Made by a program: the position numbers and the translations under genes. A stretch of 64,000 nt of DNA. Origin: Wenjunlia tyrosinilytica. GTDB lineage: Bacteria; Actinomycetota; Actinomycetes; Streptomycetales; Streptomycetaceae. The notes beneath the pieces are model-generated. The model searched no databases. It was given only the letters and a program-made list of their open reading frames with translations, and was not told the DNA's origin. How positions within the stretch are numbered: position 1 is the first letter of the stretch; every line of letters begins with the position of its first letter. The DNA lies in the NCBI RefSeq assembly GCF_014646055.1, contig NZ_BMMS01000016.1:124001-188000 (forward strand), read 5' to 3'. Of this stretch, positions 7,773-16,500 are shown piece by piece.

Positions 7773-9941
7773 TCACCCGGCCAGGGCGAGGACGAGTGGG
7801 AGCACCTGGTCCGCGCCGGTCCCGCGCAGGACGCGTGCGCCCACGGCCAGGGTCCAGCCGGAGTCGGTGTAGTCGTCGACGAGCAGGACCGGGCCGGGGG
7901 TGTCGGCCAGGGCTGCGGCGAGTTCGTCGGGCACGGTGAACGAGGCGGCCAGGGCACGCAGCCGCTGGGCGGAGTTGCTGCGGTGCGCCGCATACTCGCC
8001 CGCCCGCGCGGCGTAGGCCAGGCTGCCCAGCAGCGGGAGCCTGCCGACCCGGGCCAGGCCCCCGGCCAGTGAGGCCACCAGTTGCGGACGGGTGCGGGAG
8101 GGCATGGCGACGATCCCCACCGGCCGCGCCACCGCGTCAGGGTCACCGCTGGCCCAGCCGCGCGGCGAGCGCGCCCAGTCGGCCACCACCGTCACGACGG
8201 CGGCCAGCACGTCGTCCGGAACCGGTCCGTCCGCGGCCTGCGCCGACAGGAGAGGACGCAGGCGGTTGCCCCAGCCGATGTCCGACAGCCTTCCCAGCGC
8301 ACGCCCGGTGGCCGCCTGCTGGCCCGCGGGGATACGGCCCTTGAGGTCGACCCCGACCGCGGGCATGCCCGACGGCCACATACGGCGCGGCTCGACCTCG
8401 ACTCCCGGACGGTCCAGCTCGCCGGTGGCTGCCGCGAGGGCCCCGGGCGAGACGGCGGGATCGAGCCAGGGCCCGGCGCAGGAGTCGCAGCGACCGCACG
8501 GGGCCGCCTTCTCGTCATCGAGCTGCCTCTGCAAATACTCCATCCGGCATCCCGTGGTCGCCACGTAGTCCCGCATGGCCTGCTGCTCCGCCTCCCGCTG
8601 CCGGGCCACCCACGCATACCGCTGAGCGTCGTACGCCCACGGCTGCCCCGTGGCGGTCCAGCCCCCCTTCACGCGCTCGACCGCCCCGTCCACGTCCAGG
8701 ACCTTCAGCATCGTCTCCAGCCGCGAACGCCGAAGATCCACCAACGGCTCCAGGGCCGGCAGCGACAACGGACGACCCGCCTGCTCCAGAACCGCCAGCG
8801 TCCGCCGCACCTGCTCCTCGGGCGGGAAACCCACCGAAGCGAAGTACGCCCAGATCGCCTCGTCCTCCCGCCCCGGCAGCAGCAGCACATCCGCATGGTC
8901 CACCCCGCGCCCCGCACGCCCCACCTGCTGGTAGTAGGCGATCGGGGACGAAGGCGACCCCAGGTGCACCACGAACCCCAGGTCCGGCTTGTCGAAACCC
9001 ATCCCCAGCGCCGAGGTCGCCACCAGCGCCTTCACCCGGTTCGCCAGCAGATCCTCCTCCGCCTGCAACCGATCGGCGTTCTCCGTCCTCCCCGTATAAG
9101 AGGCCACCGGATACCCGCGCCGCCGCAGGAACGCCGCGACCTCCTCGGCCGCCGCCACCGTCAGCGTGTAGATGATCCCCGAACCCGGCAGATCCCCCAA
9201 ACGCTCGCTCAGCCACGCCAGCCGATGCGCCGCATCCGGCAACTCCAGCACCCCCAACCGCAGGCTCTCCCGGTCCAGCGGCCCCCGCAGAACCAGGGCA
9301 CCCTCGCCCCCCGTCCCCAACTGCTCGGCCACATCCGCGGTCACCCTCGCGTTCGCCGTCGCCGTCGTGGCCAGCACCGGCACACCCGTCGGCAACTCGG
9401 CCAGCATCGTGCGCAACCGCCGGTAGTCCGGGCGGAAGTCATGGCCCCAGTCGGAAATGCAGTGCGCCTCGTCGACCACCAACAGACCGGTCGTGGCCGC
9501 AAGCTTGGGCAGCACCTGATCGCGAAAATCCACAGAGTTGAGTCGTTCCGGACTTACGAGGAGAACGTCGGTCCCGCCCCGCTCGACCTCCTCGTAGATG
9601 GTGTCCCACTCCTCCGGGTTGGCCGAGTTGATGGTGCGCGCCCGGATCCCGGCCCGCGCCGCAGACTCGACCTGGTTGCGCATCAGGGCCAGCAGCGGCG
9701 AGACGATCACTGTGGGGCCCGATCCACGTCGGCGCAGCAGGGCGGTGGCAACGAAGTACACCGCCGACTTGCCCCAGCCGGTGCGCTGCACCACCAGGGC
9801 GCGCCGACGCTCCTCGACCAGAGCCGCCACCGCCTGCCACTGGTCCTCCCGCAACCGCGCCGAACCCCCCGGGGCACCGACGAGCTCGGCGAGGATGGCA
9901 TCGGCTTCAGTGCGGAGCTCCAGATCGTCCATGTCCCCCAT
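7773..9941 (-). CDS. recQ: RecQ-family DNA helicase with C-terminal phosphoribosyltransferase-like domain
   Basis: ATP-dependent 3'-5' helicase of about 722 residues. Superfamily 2 motifs are visible: QRTGWGKS (motif I), VVDEAHCISDWGHDFR (motif II, DEAH), ATTATAN (III), GMGFDKPD (V) and QQVGRAGR (VI). A Zn-binding Cys cluster (CRMEYLQRQL then CGRCDSC) follows, as in RecQ. The last 200 residues are extra. They contain RSNSAQRLRAL and LLVDDYTDSGWTL, which match the PRPP-binding loop of type I phosphoribosyltransferases such as ComF. This looks like a RecQ-PRTase fusion. I chose ATG 9941; TTG 9962 and ATG 9932 are possible. Role in recombination or replication repair is inferred from the family; the tail may bind nucleotide or PRPP. 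Confidence 0.88.
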   Translation of the reverse strand: MGDMDDLELRTEADAILAELVGAPGGSARLREDQWQAVAALVEERRRALVVQRTGWGKSAVYFVATALLRRRGSGPTVIVSPLLALMRNQVESAARAGIRARTINSANPEEWDTIYEEVERGGTDVLLVSPERLNSVDFRDQVLPKLAATTGLLVVDEAHCISDWGHDFRPDYRRLRTMLAELPTGVPVLATTATANARVTADVAEQLGTGGEGALVLRGPLDRESLRLGVLELPDAAHRLAWLSERLGDLPGSGIIYTLTVAAAEEVAAFLRRRGYPVASYTGRTENADRLQAEEDLLANRVKALVATSALGMGFDKPDLGFVVHLGSPSSPIAYYQQVGRAGRGVDHADVLLLPGREDEAIWAYFASVGFPPEEQVRRTLAVLEQAGRPLSLPALEPLVDLRRSRLETMLKVLDVDGAVERVKGGWTATGQPWAYDAQRYAWVARQREAEQQAMRDYVATTGCRMEYLQRQLDDEKAAPCGRCDSCAGPWLDPAVSPGALAAATGELDRPGVEVEPRRMWPSGMPAVGVDLKGRIPAGQQAATGRALGRLSDIGWGNRLRPLLSAQAADGPVPDDVLAAVVTVVADWARSPRGWASGDPDAVARPVGIVAMPSRTRPQLVASLAGGLARVGRLPLLGSLAYAARAGEYAAHRSNSAQRLRALAASFTVPDELAAALADTPGPVLLVDDYTDSGWTLAVGARVLRGTGADQVLPLVLALAG

Positions 9942-10174
9942 GCAACCCGATGGCAAGGACAATCGGCCACTTCACCCAGCGTGACAAACAGCTCGTGACC
10001 GGTCCACCTGCGCCTGCGCACCATGCCGGCGGCCGAGCTGCCCGAGGGCGGCTGCGCCCGAGGTTCGCGCCGGACGCGGCGGACGGACCGGTTCGGGACG
10101 AAGTCGCCGACGCGGTCGCGCGGGTGCTCGCGGACCGGGGTCCTGCCGCTCGTGCCGGCCGCACAGGGCTGAGG

Positions 10175-10215
10175 GTTCGGTGCAGTCCGGTGGAGTTCGG
10201 GGGAGGTTCGGAGGA
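10175..10215. repeat. Degenerate 10-11 base tandem repeat in the recQ upstream spacer
   Basis: About four imperfect copies of a unit near GTTCGGNGGA. The spacer 9942-10491 (550 bases) separates divergent genes and must hold promoters for both, but apart from this repeat I recognise no gene, operator or RNA in it. Confidence 0.4.
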
Positions 10216-10491
10216 GTTCCGGGGACGAGGCCGGCAGGGAACAGAGGGGGAGCGGGGGTGATCGAGAGGGATTCGAGGGCATAGAGGTAGGCAGGGAGGC
10301 AGAGACGTGCCCGCGGCCGGGAGGGTGATCCAACCGACGCACCGGCCGATACCAGACGGGTCATCCAATTGGTCATTGCCGCCGGCGGTCGGGGCAGGAA
10401 GAATTGGTCTGTACCCGCTTTCTGGCTCCTCGAGCCCGCGGCATCGCCGTGCGCCCGACCACGTCGGGCCGCGCGCAGGAAGGGAGGTCCG

Positions 10492-11082
10492 TTGACCATT
10501 GGTTTCGCCCCCGCCCAGAACGATGCCACGGGCCCAATGGGCCGCTCCCTCGAGCCGGAGGACTGGACCGTCGTCGGCGCGCCCCTGCTGCGCGATCCAC
10601 GGGCGCTGGTCAAGGAGTTGCACAGCAGGCATCTGCCGTCCGCGTCCACCGCGGTGGTCGCCGTCCTCGACCGGGAGCACCGCCTCGCCGCCAGTGCCTC
10701 CTTCACCCAGCGCAAGGACAACACCGACGGCTGGGAGCACCGCAACGCGCTGCTGTGGCACCTGCGCCGAATAGTCCCCCACGATCTGCGCCTGCGAGCG
10801 CCGGTGCGCACCGGAGTGCTCCTGCTCTGCCGGGACGGCGATCCGGAGTGGACGGGCTCGGACGGAGCGTGGATGTGGGGACTGCGTGACGCCTGCACCC
10901 TGCACGGGCTGCGCTGCGGCTCCTACATCACGCTGACCGCGGACGGGTGGCATGTGCTCGGCGACGGCCGCCGAGGGCGCAGCCCCCACTCGGGTTCGTG
11001 GGCGCGGGAGGCGGCCGACGGCGCGGCGCTGCGCCCGGTGGCCGGAGCCCCCGAGGCACTGCGCCGCACCGCGGCCCGCTGA
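10492..11082 (+). CDS. Uncharacterised protein, 196 residues
   Basis: I do not recognise a family with certainty. The TTG start at 10492 is chosen because AGGGAGG lies 6 bases upstream; the frame is open further upstream but has no other good start. The chain has an N-terminal extension of about 30 residues, then a compact alpha/beta-looking core (residues about 40-150: STAVVAVLDREHRLAAS, GVLLLCRDGDPEWTG, GLRCGSYITLTADGWHVL) and an Arg/Ala-rich tail. There is no signal peptide or transmembrane segment. The pattern of a stretch beginning with VVAVLDREHR followed by a buried hydrophobic strand weakly recalls JAB/RadC-like domains, but the metal-binding His-x-His motif is not seen. Convergent with the next gene, 13 bases apart. 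Confidence 0.7.
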   Translation: MTIGFAPAQNDATGPMGRSLEPEDWTVVGAPLLRDPRALVKELHSRHLPSASTAVVAVLDREHRLAASASFTQRKDNTDGWEHRNALLWHLRRIVPHDLRLRAPVRTGVLLLCRDGDPEWTGSDGAWMWGLRDACTLHGLRCGSYITLTADGWHVLGDGRRGRSPHSGSWAREAADGAALRPVAGAPEALRRTAAR

Positions 11083-11095
11083 CGTTCAGCGGCGA

Positions 11096-11737
11096 TCAGT
11101 GACGTTCGCCGCCGGGCGTTCGCCGCGGCTGCACCAGGGCGCGCAGACGCTCCGGGTCGCCGACGACGATGAGTTCGGCGGCCGCGCGCTCGAGCGCCGA
11201 GGGCAGGGCCTGTGCGGCCGCTTCGTCGGTGCCGCCGTTGACCGCGAGCACGACGACGGCACGCCGGGAGGCACGCTCGGCGCCCGCCCGGGCGTAGAAC
11301 ACATCGCCGCCCTCGTCGTGCTGGCGCCAGTACGACTCCTCGCCGAAGGACAGCTCGTGGCTCTCCCACGGATGGGGGTCGCCCGTGGCCAGGACCAGGA
11401 TGTCGCCGGGCGTGCGTCCGGCGTCCAGGAGCCTGTCCACCACCTCGTCGGCGGCGTCGAGCGCGGTCTGCGTGGAGGCGGGGATCAGTTCGATCCTCGC
11501 GGTCTCACGGGGGGCCCGGGGCTGCGCGGGCGCGGCGGAGCGCGAGGCGCCCGGACGGCCGGGGCCGGGATGGGTGGCGCGGCTCGCGGTGCGCGCGGGC
11601 ACCGGACGAGGCGCGGCGGGACGGGGACCAGGGGCCGGAACGGGGCGAGGGGCCTGCGCGGTACGGCCGTTGGCCGATCCGGTGCGAGGCCCCGGGACAC
11701 TCTCGCGAATCTGCGGCTCCTCAGGCATGAGAGGCAT
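11096..11737 (-). CDS. Uncharacterised protein with Pro/Arg-rich N-terminus
   Basis: About 210 residues. The first 75 are low-complexity (Pro, Ala, Arg). The rest is a folded region: IELIPASTQTALDAADEVV, then GDILVLATGDPHPW, HDEGGDVFYARAG, RAVVVLAVNG and AELIVVGDPERL. The order of these strands resembles the C-terminal RecA-like domain of UvrD/Rep helicases (where a residue run near GDILVL precedes a call to the strand with the Val-rich core), but there is no Walker motif in this protein, so it cannot be an ATPase by itself. The start is uncertain: in-frame starts exist at 11809, 11797, 11737 and 11728, none with an ideal ribosome site. It follows rnhB by a few bases and is probably co-transcribed with it. 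Confidence 0.65.
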   Translation of the reverse strand: MPLMPEEPQIRESVPGPRTGSANGRTAQAPRPVPAPGPRPAAPRPVPARTASRATHPGPGRPGASRSAAPAQPRAPRETARIELIPASTQTALDAADEVVDRLLDAGRTPGDILVLATGDPHPWESHELSFGEESYWRQHDEGGDVFYARAGAERASRRAVVVLAVNGGTDEAAAQALPSALERAAAELIVVGDPERLRALVQPRRTPGGERH

Positions 11738-11815
11738 AAGCGGATGTCTATCAAATGGCGCGCGGCGGCGCAGCGGCGCCCCTCCCTTAAGCGCCATCCC
11801 AACCGTCAAAAATGG

Positions 11816-12502
11816 TCAGAACCCCAGTTCGAGCTGTCCCGCCTCTTCCTGAACGAGAGTTCGGATCTTCTTCAGATGGCGCCACTGCGGAAGGGAGTCC
11901 ATGAACACCCACGACACCCGGTGGTACGGGGTGGGCCCGAGTTCGGTGAGGGCGCCGCGGTGCACGGGCGAGGGGTAGCCGGCGTTGTCCTCGAAGGCGA
12001 ACCGGGGGTGCTCCGGTGAGAGTTGGGCCATCAGCGCGTCTCGCTCGACCTTCGCGAGCACGGACGCGGCGGCCACCGCGACACAGGACTGGTCGCCCTT
12101 GATGACCGTGCGGACGTTCCAGGGCATGCCCAGGTAGTCGTGCTTGCCGTCGAGGATCACCGCGTCCGGCCGGACGGGCAGCGCCTCCAGCGCACGCTCG
12201 GCGGCAAGTCGCAGCGCCGCCGTCATCCCCAGCCGGTCGATCTCCTCGGGCCAGGCGTGGCCCAGGGCGTGGGAGCGCACCCAGCTCCGCAGCTCGACGT
12301 GGAGTTCCAGTCGGCGCCTGGGCGGGAGGAGTTTGGAGTCGGTCAGCCCCTCGGGCGCCCTGCGCAGTCCCGTGACCGCCGCGCAGACCGTGACAGGCCC
12401 GGCCCACGCGCCCCGGCCGACCTCGTCGACCCCCGCCACGACCATTGCCCCGGCCCGGCGAAGGGACCGTTCGACGCTGTGGGTGGGGGGTTCACAGGGC
12501 AT
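11816..12502 (-). CDS. rnhB: Ribonuclease HII
   Basis: Endonuclease that cuts RNA in RNA-DNA hybrids and at single ribonucleotides misplaced in DNA; 228 residues. The acidic catalytic residues are visible: AGVDEVGRG (Asp and Glu, near residues 26-27), then DSK in [21 protein letters not shown] (third Asp) and the later [21 protein letters not shown] with the fourth. The SVLAKVERD block is diagnostic for type 2 RNase H. Start ATG at 12502. The downstream gene begins within a few bases of its stop, so the two form an operon. Confidence 0.95.
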   Translation of the reverse strand: MPCEPPTHSVERSLRRAGAMVVAGVDEVGRGAWAGPVTVCAAVTGLRRAPEGLTDSKLLPPRRRLELHVELRSWVRSHALGHAWPEEIDRLGMTAALRLAAERALEALPVRPDAVILDGKHDYLGMPWNVRTVIKGDQSCVAVAAASVLAKVERDALMAQLSPEHPRFAFEDNAGYPSPVHRGALTELGPTPYHRVSWVFMDSLPQWRHLKKIRTLVQEEAGQLELGF

Positions 12503-12595
12503 GGCACCACCCTACGCGGGGCGGATGAACGGATCCGCCCCGCCCCCGACCCGCTCGAGGCGGCGGCCGGGAGGCGGCAGCCAGGAGGCGGGCGG

Positions 12596-14158
12596 CTAAG
12601 CGGGGGAGGAGCAGGCGTCCTCCTTGATCATGTCCGAGCACTTCTCCCCGATCATCATCGTCGTGATGCACGGGTTGACCGCTACGAGGAAGGGCATCAC
12701 GGAGGCGTCGGCGACCCGCAGTCCGCGGATGCCCTTGACCCGCAGCCGCGAGTCGAGGGGGGCCGAGGCGTCGTCGTCCGCGCCCATCGCCACCGTCGAG
12801 GACGGGTGGTAGACGGTGTTGTGCGTCCTGCGGATGTAGGCGGCGAGCTCATCGTCGGTGCGGACGTCCCGCCCCGGTGCCAGCTCCGCGCCCGCCCACT
12901 CCTCCATCTCCGGCTGCCCGGCGATCTCCCGCGCGAGCCGCAGCCCGTAGGTCATCACCCGCACGTCGTACTCATCGGTGAAATAGCGGGGGTCCACCTT
13001 CGGCTTGTCCCGGAAGTCCCTGGTCCGCAGCCGGACAGTCCCTCTGGAGCGGGCGCGGGTGACGTTCGGGGTGAGGCAGAAGCCGTTCTCGGTGGTCGGG
13101 TAGCCGTGCCGCAGCGTGTTCATGTCGAAGGGCACCGAGCCGTAGTGGAACATCAGGTCGGCCCGGTCGAGACCGTCCCGCGTCGCGGCGAAGATCCCGA
13201 TCTCCCACCATTGCGTGGAGCGGGTGACCATGGGCTGCTTGGCGTCCCACATGACCAGCCCCTCGGGATGGTCCTGGAGGTTCTCCCCCACTCCCGGGGC
13301 GTCGAGGACGACCTCGACCCCGACCTCCCGCAGATGCTCCGCCGGTCCGATCCCGGAGAGCATGAGCAGCTTCGGGCTGTCGAGGGCTCCGCAGGAGACG
13401 ACGACCTCGCGGCGAGCGCCCGCCTTGTGGCTGTGGATGCCGTCGGGGGCGAGGTACTCCACGCCGGTGCAGCGCCGCTCCCCGTCGATCAGTAGCCGCT
13501 TGGCGCGCACGTCGGTGAGCACGCGCAGGTTTCGCCGGGTGGCCATGACGGGGTGCAGGTAGGCGACCGAGGAGGACGAGCGGATGTTGTTCTCGTCGGC
13601 GTTGATCTGGAACCAGTTGGCGCCGCGGACGACGGTCGCCCCGCCGTTGAAGGGGACCCTGGGGATGCCGATGCTCTCGCACGCCTCGAGCAGCCGCATC
13701 CCGCAGGGGTCCCGGGGCTGGATGGTGCGGATCCGCACCGGCCCCGAGCGGCCGTGGTGGTCGCCGGGGGCGTCGTTGTCCTCCAGCCGCTCGAACAGCG
13801 GGAAGGTGCTCAGCCGGCTCCAGCCGGCGCATCCCATGGCCGCCCACTCGTCGAGGTCCTCGGCGGGCGCCCAGAAAGCGATGCACGAGTTGTGCGAGGA
13901 ACAGCCGCCGAGGACGCGGGCCCGGGCGTGCCGCAGGAAGGAGTTGCCGTTCTCCTGCGGCTCGACGGGGTAGTCCCAGTCGAAGCCGGACTCCAGCAGG
14001 CCCATCCACTGGTCGAGGTGCAGCACCTCCTCCAGTGCCACGTCCACCGGCCCGGCCTCCAGCAGGCACACCGTCACCGCCGGGTCCTCGGTGAGCCGCG
14101 CCGCCACCACCGCCCCCGCGGTGCCCCCGCCGACCACTACGTAGTCGAACTCTTCCAC
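12596..14158 (-). CDS. GMC-family FAD-dependent oxidoreductase (choline dehydrogenase-like)
   Basis: Flavoprotein of 520 residues that oxidises a primary alcohol. FAD-binding Rossmann motif VVVGGGTAGAVVAARL at about 7-22; GMC signature LGGCSSHN near residue 85 and the second signature GALDSPKLLMLSGIGP around 280. The C-terminal catalytic His-Asn pair is represented by YHPSSTVAMG (His) and VNPCITTMMIGEK (Asn). The GTG start at 14158 follows GGGGAGAG. It is third in a leftward operon: broken aldehyde dehydrogenase, APC permease, GMC oxidoreductase. That set normally imports an alcohol or amino alcohol and oxidises it by way of the aldehyde to the acid; choline to glycine betaine is one candidate. 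The substrate cannot be told from sequence. Confidence 0.88.
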   Translation of the reverse strand: MEEFDYVVVGGGTAGAVVAARLTEDPAVTVCLLEAGPVDVALEEVLHLDQWMGLLESGFDWDYPVEPQENGNSFLRHARARVLGGCSSHNSCIAFWAPAEDLDEWAAMGCAGWSRLSTFPLFERLEDNDAPGDHHGRSGPVRIRTIQPRDPCGMRLLEACESIGIPRVPFNGGATVVRGANWFQINADENNIRSSSSVAYLHPVMATRRNLRVLTDVRAKRLLIDGERRCTGVEYLAPDGIHSHKAGARREVVVSCGALDSPKLLMLSGIGPAEHLREVGVEVVLDAPGVGENLQDHPEGLVMWDAKQPMVTRSTQWWEIGIFAATRDGLDRADLMFHYGSVPFDMNTLRHGYPTTENGFCLTPNVTRARSRGTVRLRTRDFRDKPKVDPRYFTDEYDVRVMTYGLRLAREIAGQPEMEEWAGAELAPGRDVRTDDELAAYIRRTHNTVYHPSSTVAMGADDDASAPLDSRLRVKGIRGLRVADASVMPFLVAVNPCITTMMIGEKCSDMIKEDACSSPA

Positions 14159-14218
14159 GTGCTCTCCCCTTCCGTCGGGGCCGGGGCCGGGGCCGGGGCT
14201 CAGGTGCTCGGGTCGGGC

Positions 14219-15847
14219 TCAGTCGCTGCTGGAGTCGGGGGCCGCGTTACCGGGGGCCGTACCCGGGCCTCGGCGGTGCCGGCCGCTGGGCTCGGGCCCG
14301 GCCACGGGCGCCGCGTGCTCGGCGAGGACACCGGTGCGGTGGCGCTGGACGAACCAGTAGTACGCGAACCCGCCCACGCCGACGATGCCGATGAACAGGA
14401 TCGCGCCCCACTGCAGGTACCAGTGGTGCGGCTCCGTGGCGTTGTAGACCTCCCGGCGGGGCCAGGCGAGGTTCACCGTCATACCGAAGCCCCACAGCAC
14501 GGCCAGGAGGTTCACCGCGAACCCGAATCGGCCCAGGGAGAACCTCCCCGGCAGCGCGTCGGCCGACGACCACCGGCCCCGGATGCGGGCGACCAGCATG
14601 GGCCCGGTGACCAGCAGATACGCCATGTAGATCATCACGATGGCGAGGGAGGTGACGATGGAGAAGATCTGCGGCTGGTTGATGTTGATCACCAGGATGC
14701 CGACCGCGAGGACACCGATGAGCACGGCGGGAAGCAACGGAGTGCCGAACCTCGGGCTGACCCGCGCCATCACCGAGCTGCCCGGCAGGTTGTTGTCGCG
14801 GGCCATCGCGAACGCCATCCGGACGCCGGCCGTGTGCACGGCGAGCACGCACACGGTCACCGCGATCACCACGCACCACAGCAGCGCCTTGCCGAGGGTG
14901 TCCCCGAGCACGCTGATCACCACGTACTGCAGGCCCTCGGTGCTGAGCTGCTTGGCCTTGGTGTCCTCCACCGACAGGATCGCGAACAGCAGGATAAGCC
15001 CGCCGATCACGAACGAGGCGCACAGCGCCCGGAGGATGGCGCGCGGGGCGTTGCGGCCCGGGTCCTTCGACTCCTCGCCGAGGGAGGACGCGGTGTCAAA
15101 GCCGTACAGGACATAAGCGGAGGCGAGGGAAGCGACCAGGAAGGCCCCGAAGTAGCCCATGTACCAGCCCTCACCTGTCCCATTGGTGTCGGTGAGCACA
15201 CCGGGGCCCCGGGTGACGTGCGCGGCGAGCAGCCCGATGAGGACGCAGGCCGCGATCAGTTCGACGAGGACACCCGCGCTGTTGATGCGCGCCATGAGCT
15301 TGACGCCGAAGGCGTTCACGAGGGTGGAGAAGGCGATGAGTACGGCGCCGAGGAGAACGGCGTTGGCCGCGAAGTCGTTCTTGCCCTGGCCGCTGCCGAC
15401 CACCTGAAAGACGCTGGAGATCCTCGGCAGCGTGATCTGGTAGGCGAGCACCACGGCGGCCAGGGTCACGATCGTGGCGACCAGCATGATCCAGCCGGCG
15501 AGCCAGGCGATGTGGGGATTGCTCAGGCGCTTGGACCAGTTGTAGATCGAGCCCGCGACCGGGTAGCGGGCGGCCAGCTCGCAGAAGCACAGGGCGACCA
15601 TCAGCTGCCCGCAGAAGACCATCGGCCAGGACCACCAGTAGGAGGGGCCGCCGTGTCCGTAGCCGAAGTAGAACAGCTGGAAGGTGCCGGTGAGGATGGA
15701 GATGTAGCTGATCCCGGCGGCGAAGGTGTGGAAGTTCCCGAGCGAGCGCTTGAGCTCCTGTTTGTAGCCGAACTCGTTCAGCTCGGCGTCGTCCGCGCCC
15801 GGGGCCCGGGGCGTCCCGCTCTTCTCGGGGGCGCTGCCAGAGGTCAC
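14219..15847 (-). CDS. APC-superfamily amino acid/amine permease
   Basis: Integral membrane importer of 542 residues with about 12 hydrophobic segments. The segment ELKRSLGNFHTFAAGISYIS at the first helix and GFDTASSLGEESKDPGRNAP in the middle (the conserved loop after helix 6, with Glu-Glu) are typical of APC transporters of the amino acid/choline type. The N- and C-termini are hydrophilic and inside. GTG start at 15847; the stop codon of the upstream aldehyde dehydrogenase remnant overlaps this start (GTGA), a coupling that must date from when that gene was intact. Likely substrate is the same amino alcohol or polyamine that the downstream GMC enzyme oxidises. Confidence 0.88.
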   Translation of the reverse strand: MTSGSAPEKSGTPRAPGADDAELNEFGYKQELKRSLGNFHTFAAGISYISILTGTFQLFYFGYGHGGPSYWWSWPMVFCGQLMVALCFCELAARYPVAGSIYNWSKRLSNPHIAWLAGWIMLVATIVTLAAVVLAYQITLPRISSVFQVVGSGQGKNDFAANAVLLGAVLIAFSTLVNAFGVKLMARINSAGVLVELIAACVLIGLLAAHVTRGPGVLTDTNGTGEGWYMGYFGAFLVASLASAYVLYGFDTASSLGEESKDPGRNAPRAILRALCASFVIGGLILLFAILSVEDTKAKQLSTEGLQYVVISVLGDTLGKALLWCVVIAVTVCVLAVHTAGVRMAFAMARDNNLPGSSVMARVSPRFGTPLLPAVLIGVLAVGILVININQPQIFSIVTSLAIVMIYMAYLLVTGPMLVARIRGRWSSADALPGRFSLGRFGFAVNLLAVLWGFGMTVNLAWPRREVYNATEPHHWYLQWGAILFIGIVGVGGFAYYWFVQRHRTGVLAEHAAPVAGPEPSGRHRRGPGTAPGNAAPDSSSD

Positions 15848-16137
15848 GCGATGCCACCTCCGGCCGGGTCGAACCAGCCTTGAGGCTTCGGGTTCACGGT
15901 GCGCCAGATGTGTTCGGGCTCGCGGTACTCAGCCGGACCCGCGGAGCGGACCTGGCCCGAATGGAGGAAGACCGCCAGGAGGGCGTGGTCGGCGGCGGTC
16001 CCGGAGTCGGCGGCGGCGAAGACGGTGTCGGGGTTCTTGCCGCCGAGTTCCACGGCGATCCTGTTCACCATGGAGGCACAGGCCGCCATGACGGCGCGGC
16101 CGGTGACCAGGCCCCCGGTGAACGAGGCCATGTCCAT
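15844..16137 (-). pseudogene. Aldehyde dehydrogenase (betaine-aldehyde type), decayed remnant
   Basis: A 97-codon remnant of a roughly 490-residue enzyme. It reads DMASFTGGLVTGRAVMAA and VELGGKNPDTVFAAADS, both standard blocks from the middle of aldehyde dehydrogenases, then HSGQVRSAG, where the family has HSGQVCSAG: the catalytic Cys is Arg here. Directly after this the sequence jumps to a normal C-terminal end, REPEHIWRTVNPKPQGWF, so about 170 residues are missing inside and about 230 in front. The remnant overlaps the start of the permease gene. The 363 bases to its right (16138-16500) are GC-rich and contain no recognisable part of the missing N-terminus and no other gene that I can support. 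Confidence 0.85.
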
Positions 16138-16500
16138 CGCGTCCTCCGTCGGTGTCGAGCGGCTGGAGCGGATGTGCGGGTCGGGGCGCGCTGGGACGCG
16201 CGCGCCGCTCCCGGCGCGCGCAGGCGCGGGAGATGCCCGTTGATCCAGCACACCACTGCTGGGCCGCGCCCGCGAATTCAGAGTGCGGCGGGCGCGGGGA
16301 GGGGCGCCGGAGAACGCTTGGGGGGCGGCGGGCAGAGGACGCGCATTCGCGCAGCGGTGGAGCCCGTCCCCCGTGCGGGGCCAGAGCTGGGCCCCGCGGG
16401 GTCTCCTCGGCACACCGGCGGCGCCGTTCCCGTCGCACGGCTCGGCCTTCCGACGTCCGCGGCGCCGTGGAAAGGGTGACGGCGGCGGGCCGCGTGGCGG

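Noticed and set aside
12596-16137. Horizontally acquired island
   Set aside because: Composition and codon use look the same as in the flanks, and there are no attachment sites, integrase or direct repeats; loss in relatives explains it as well.
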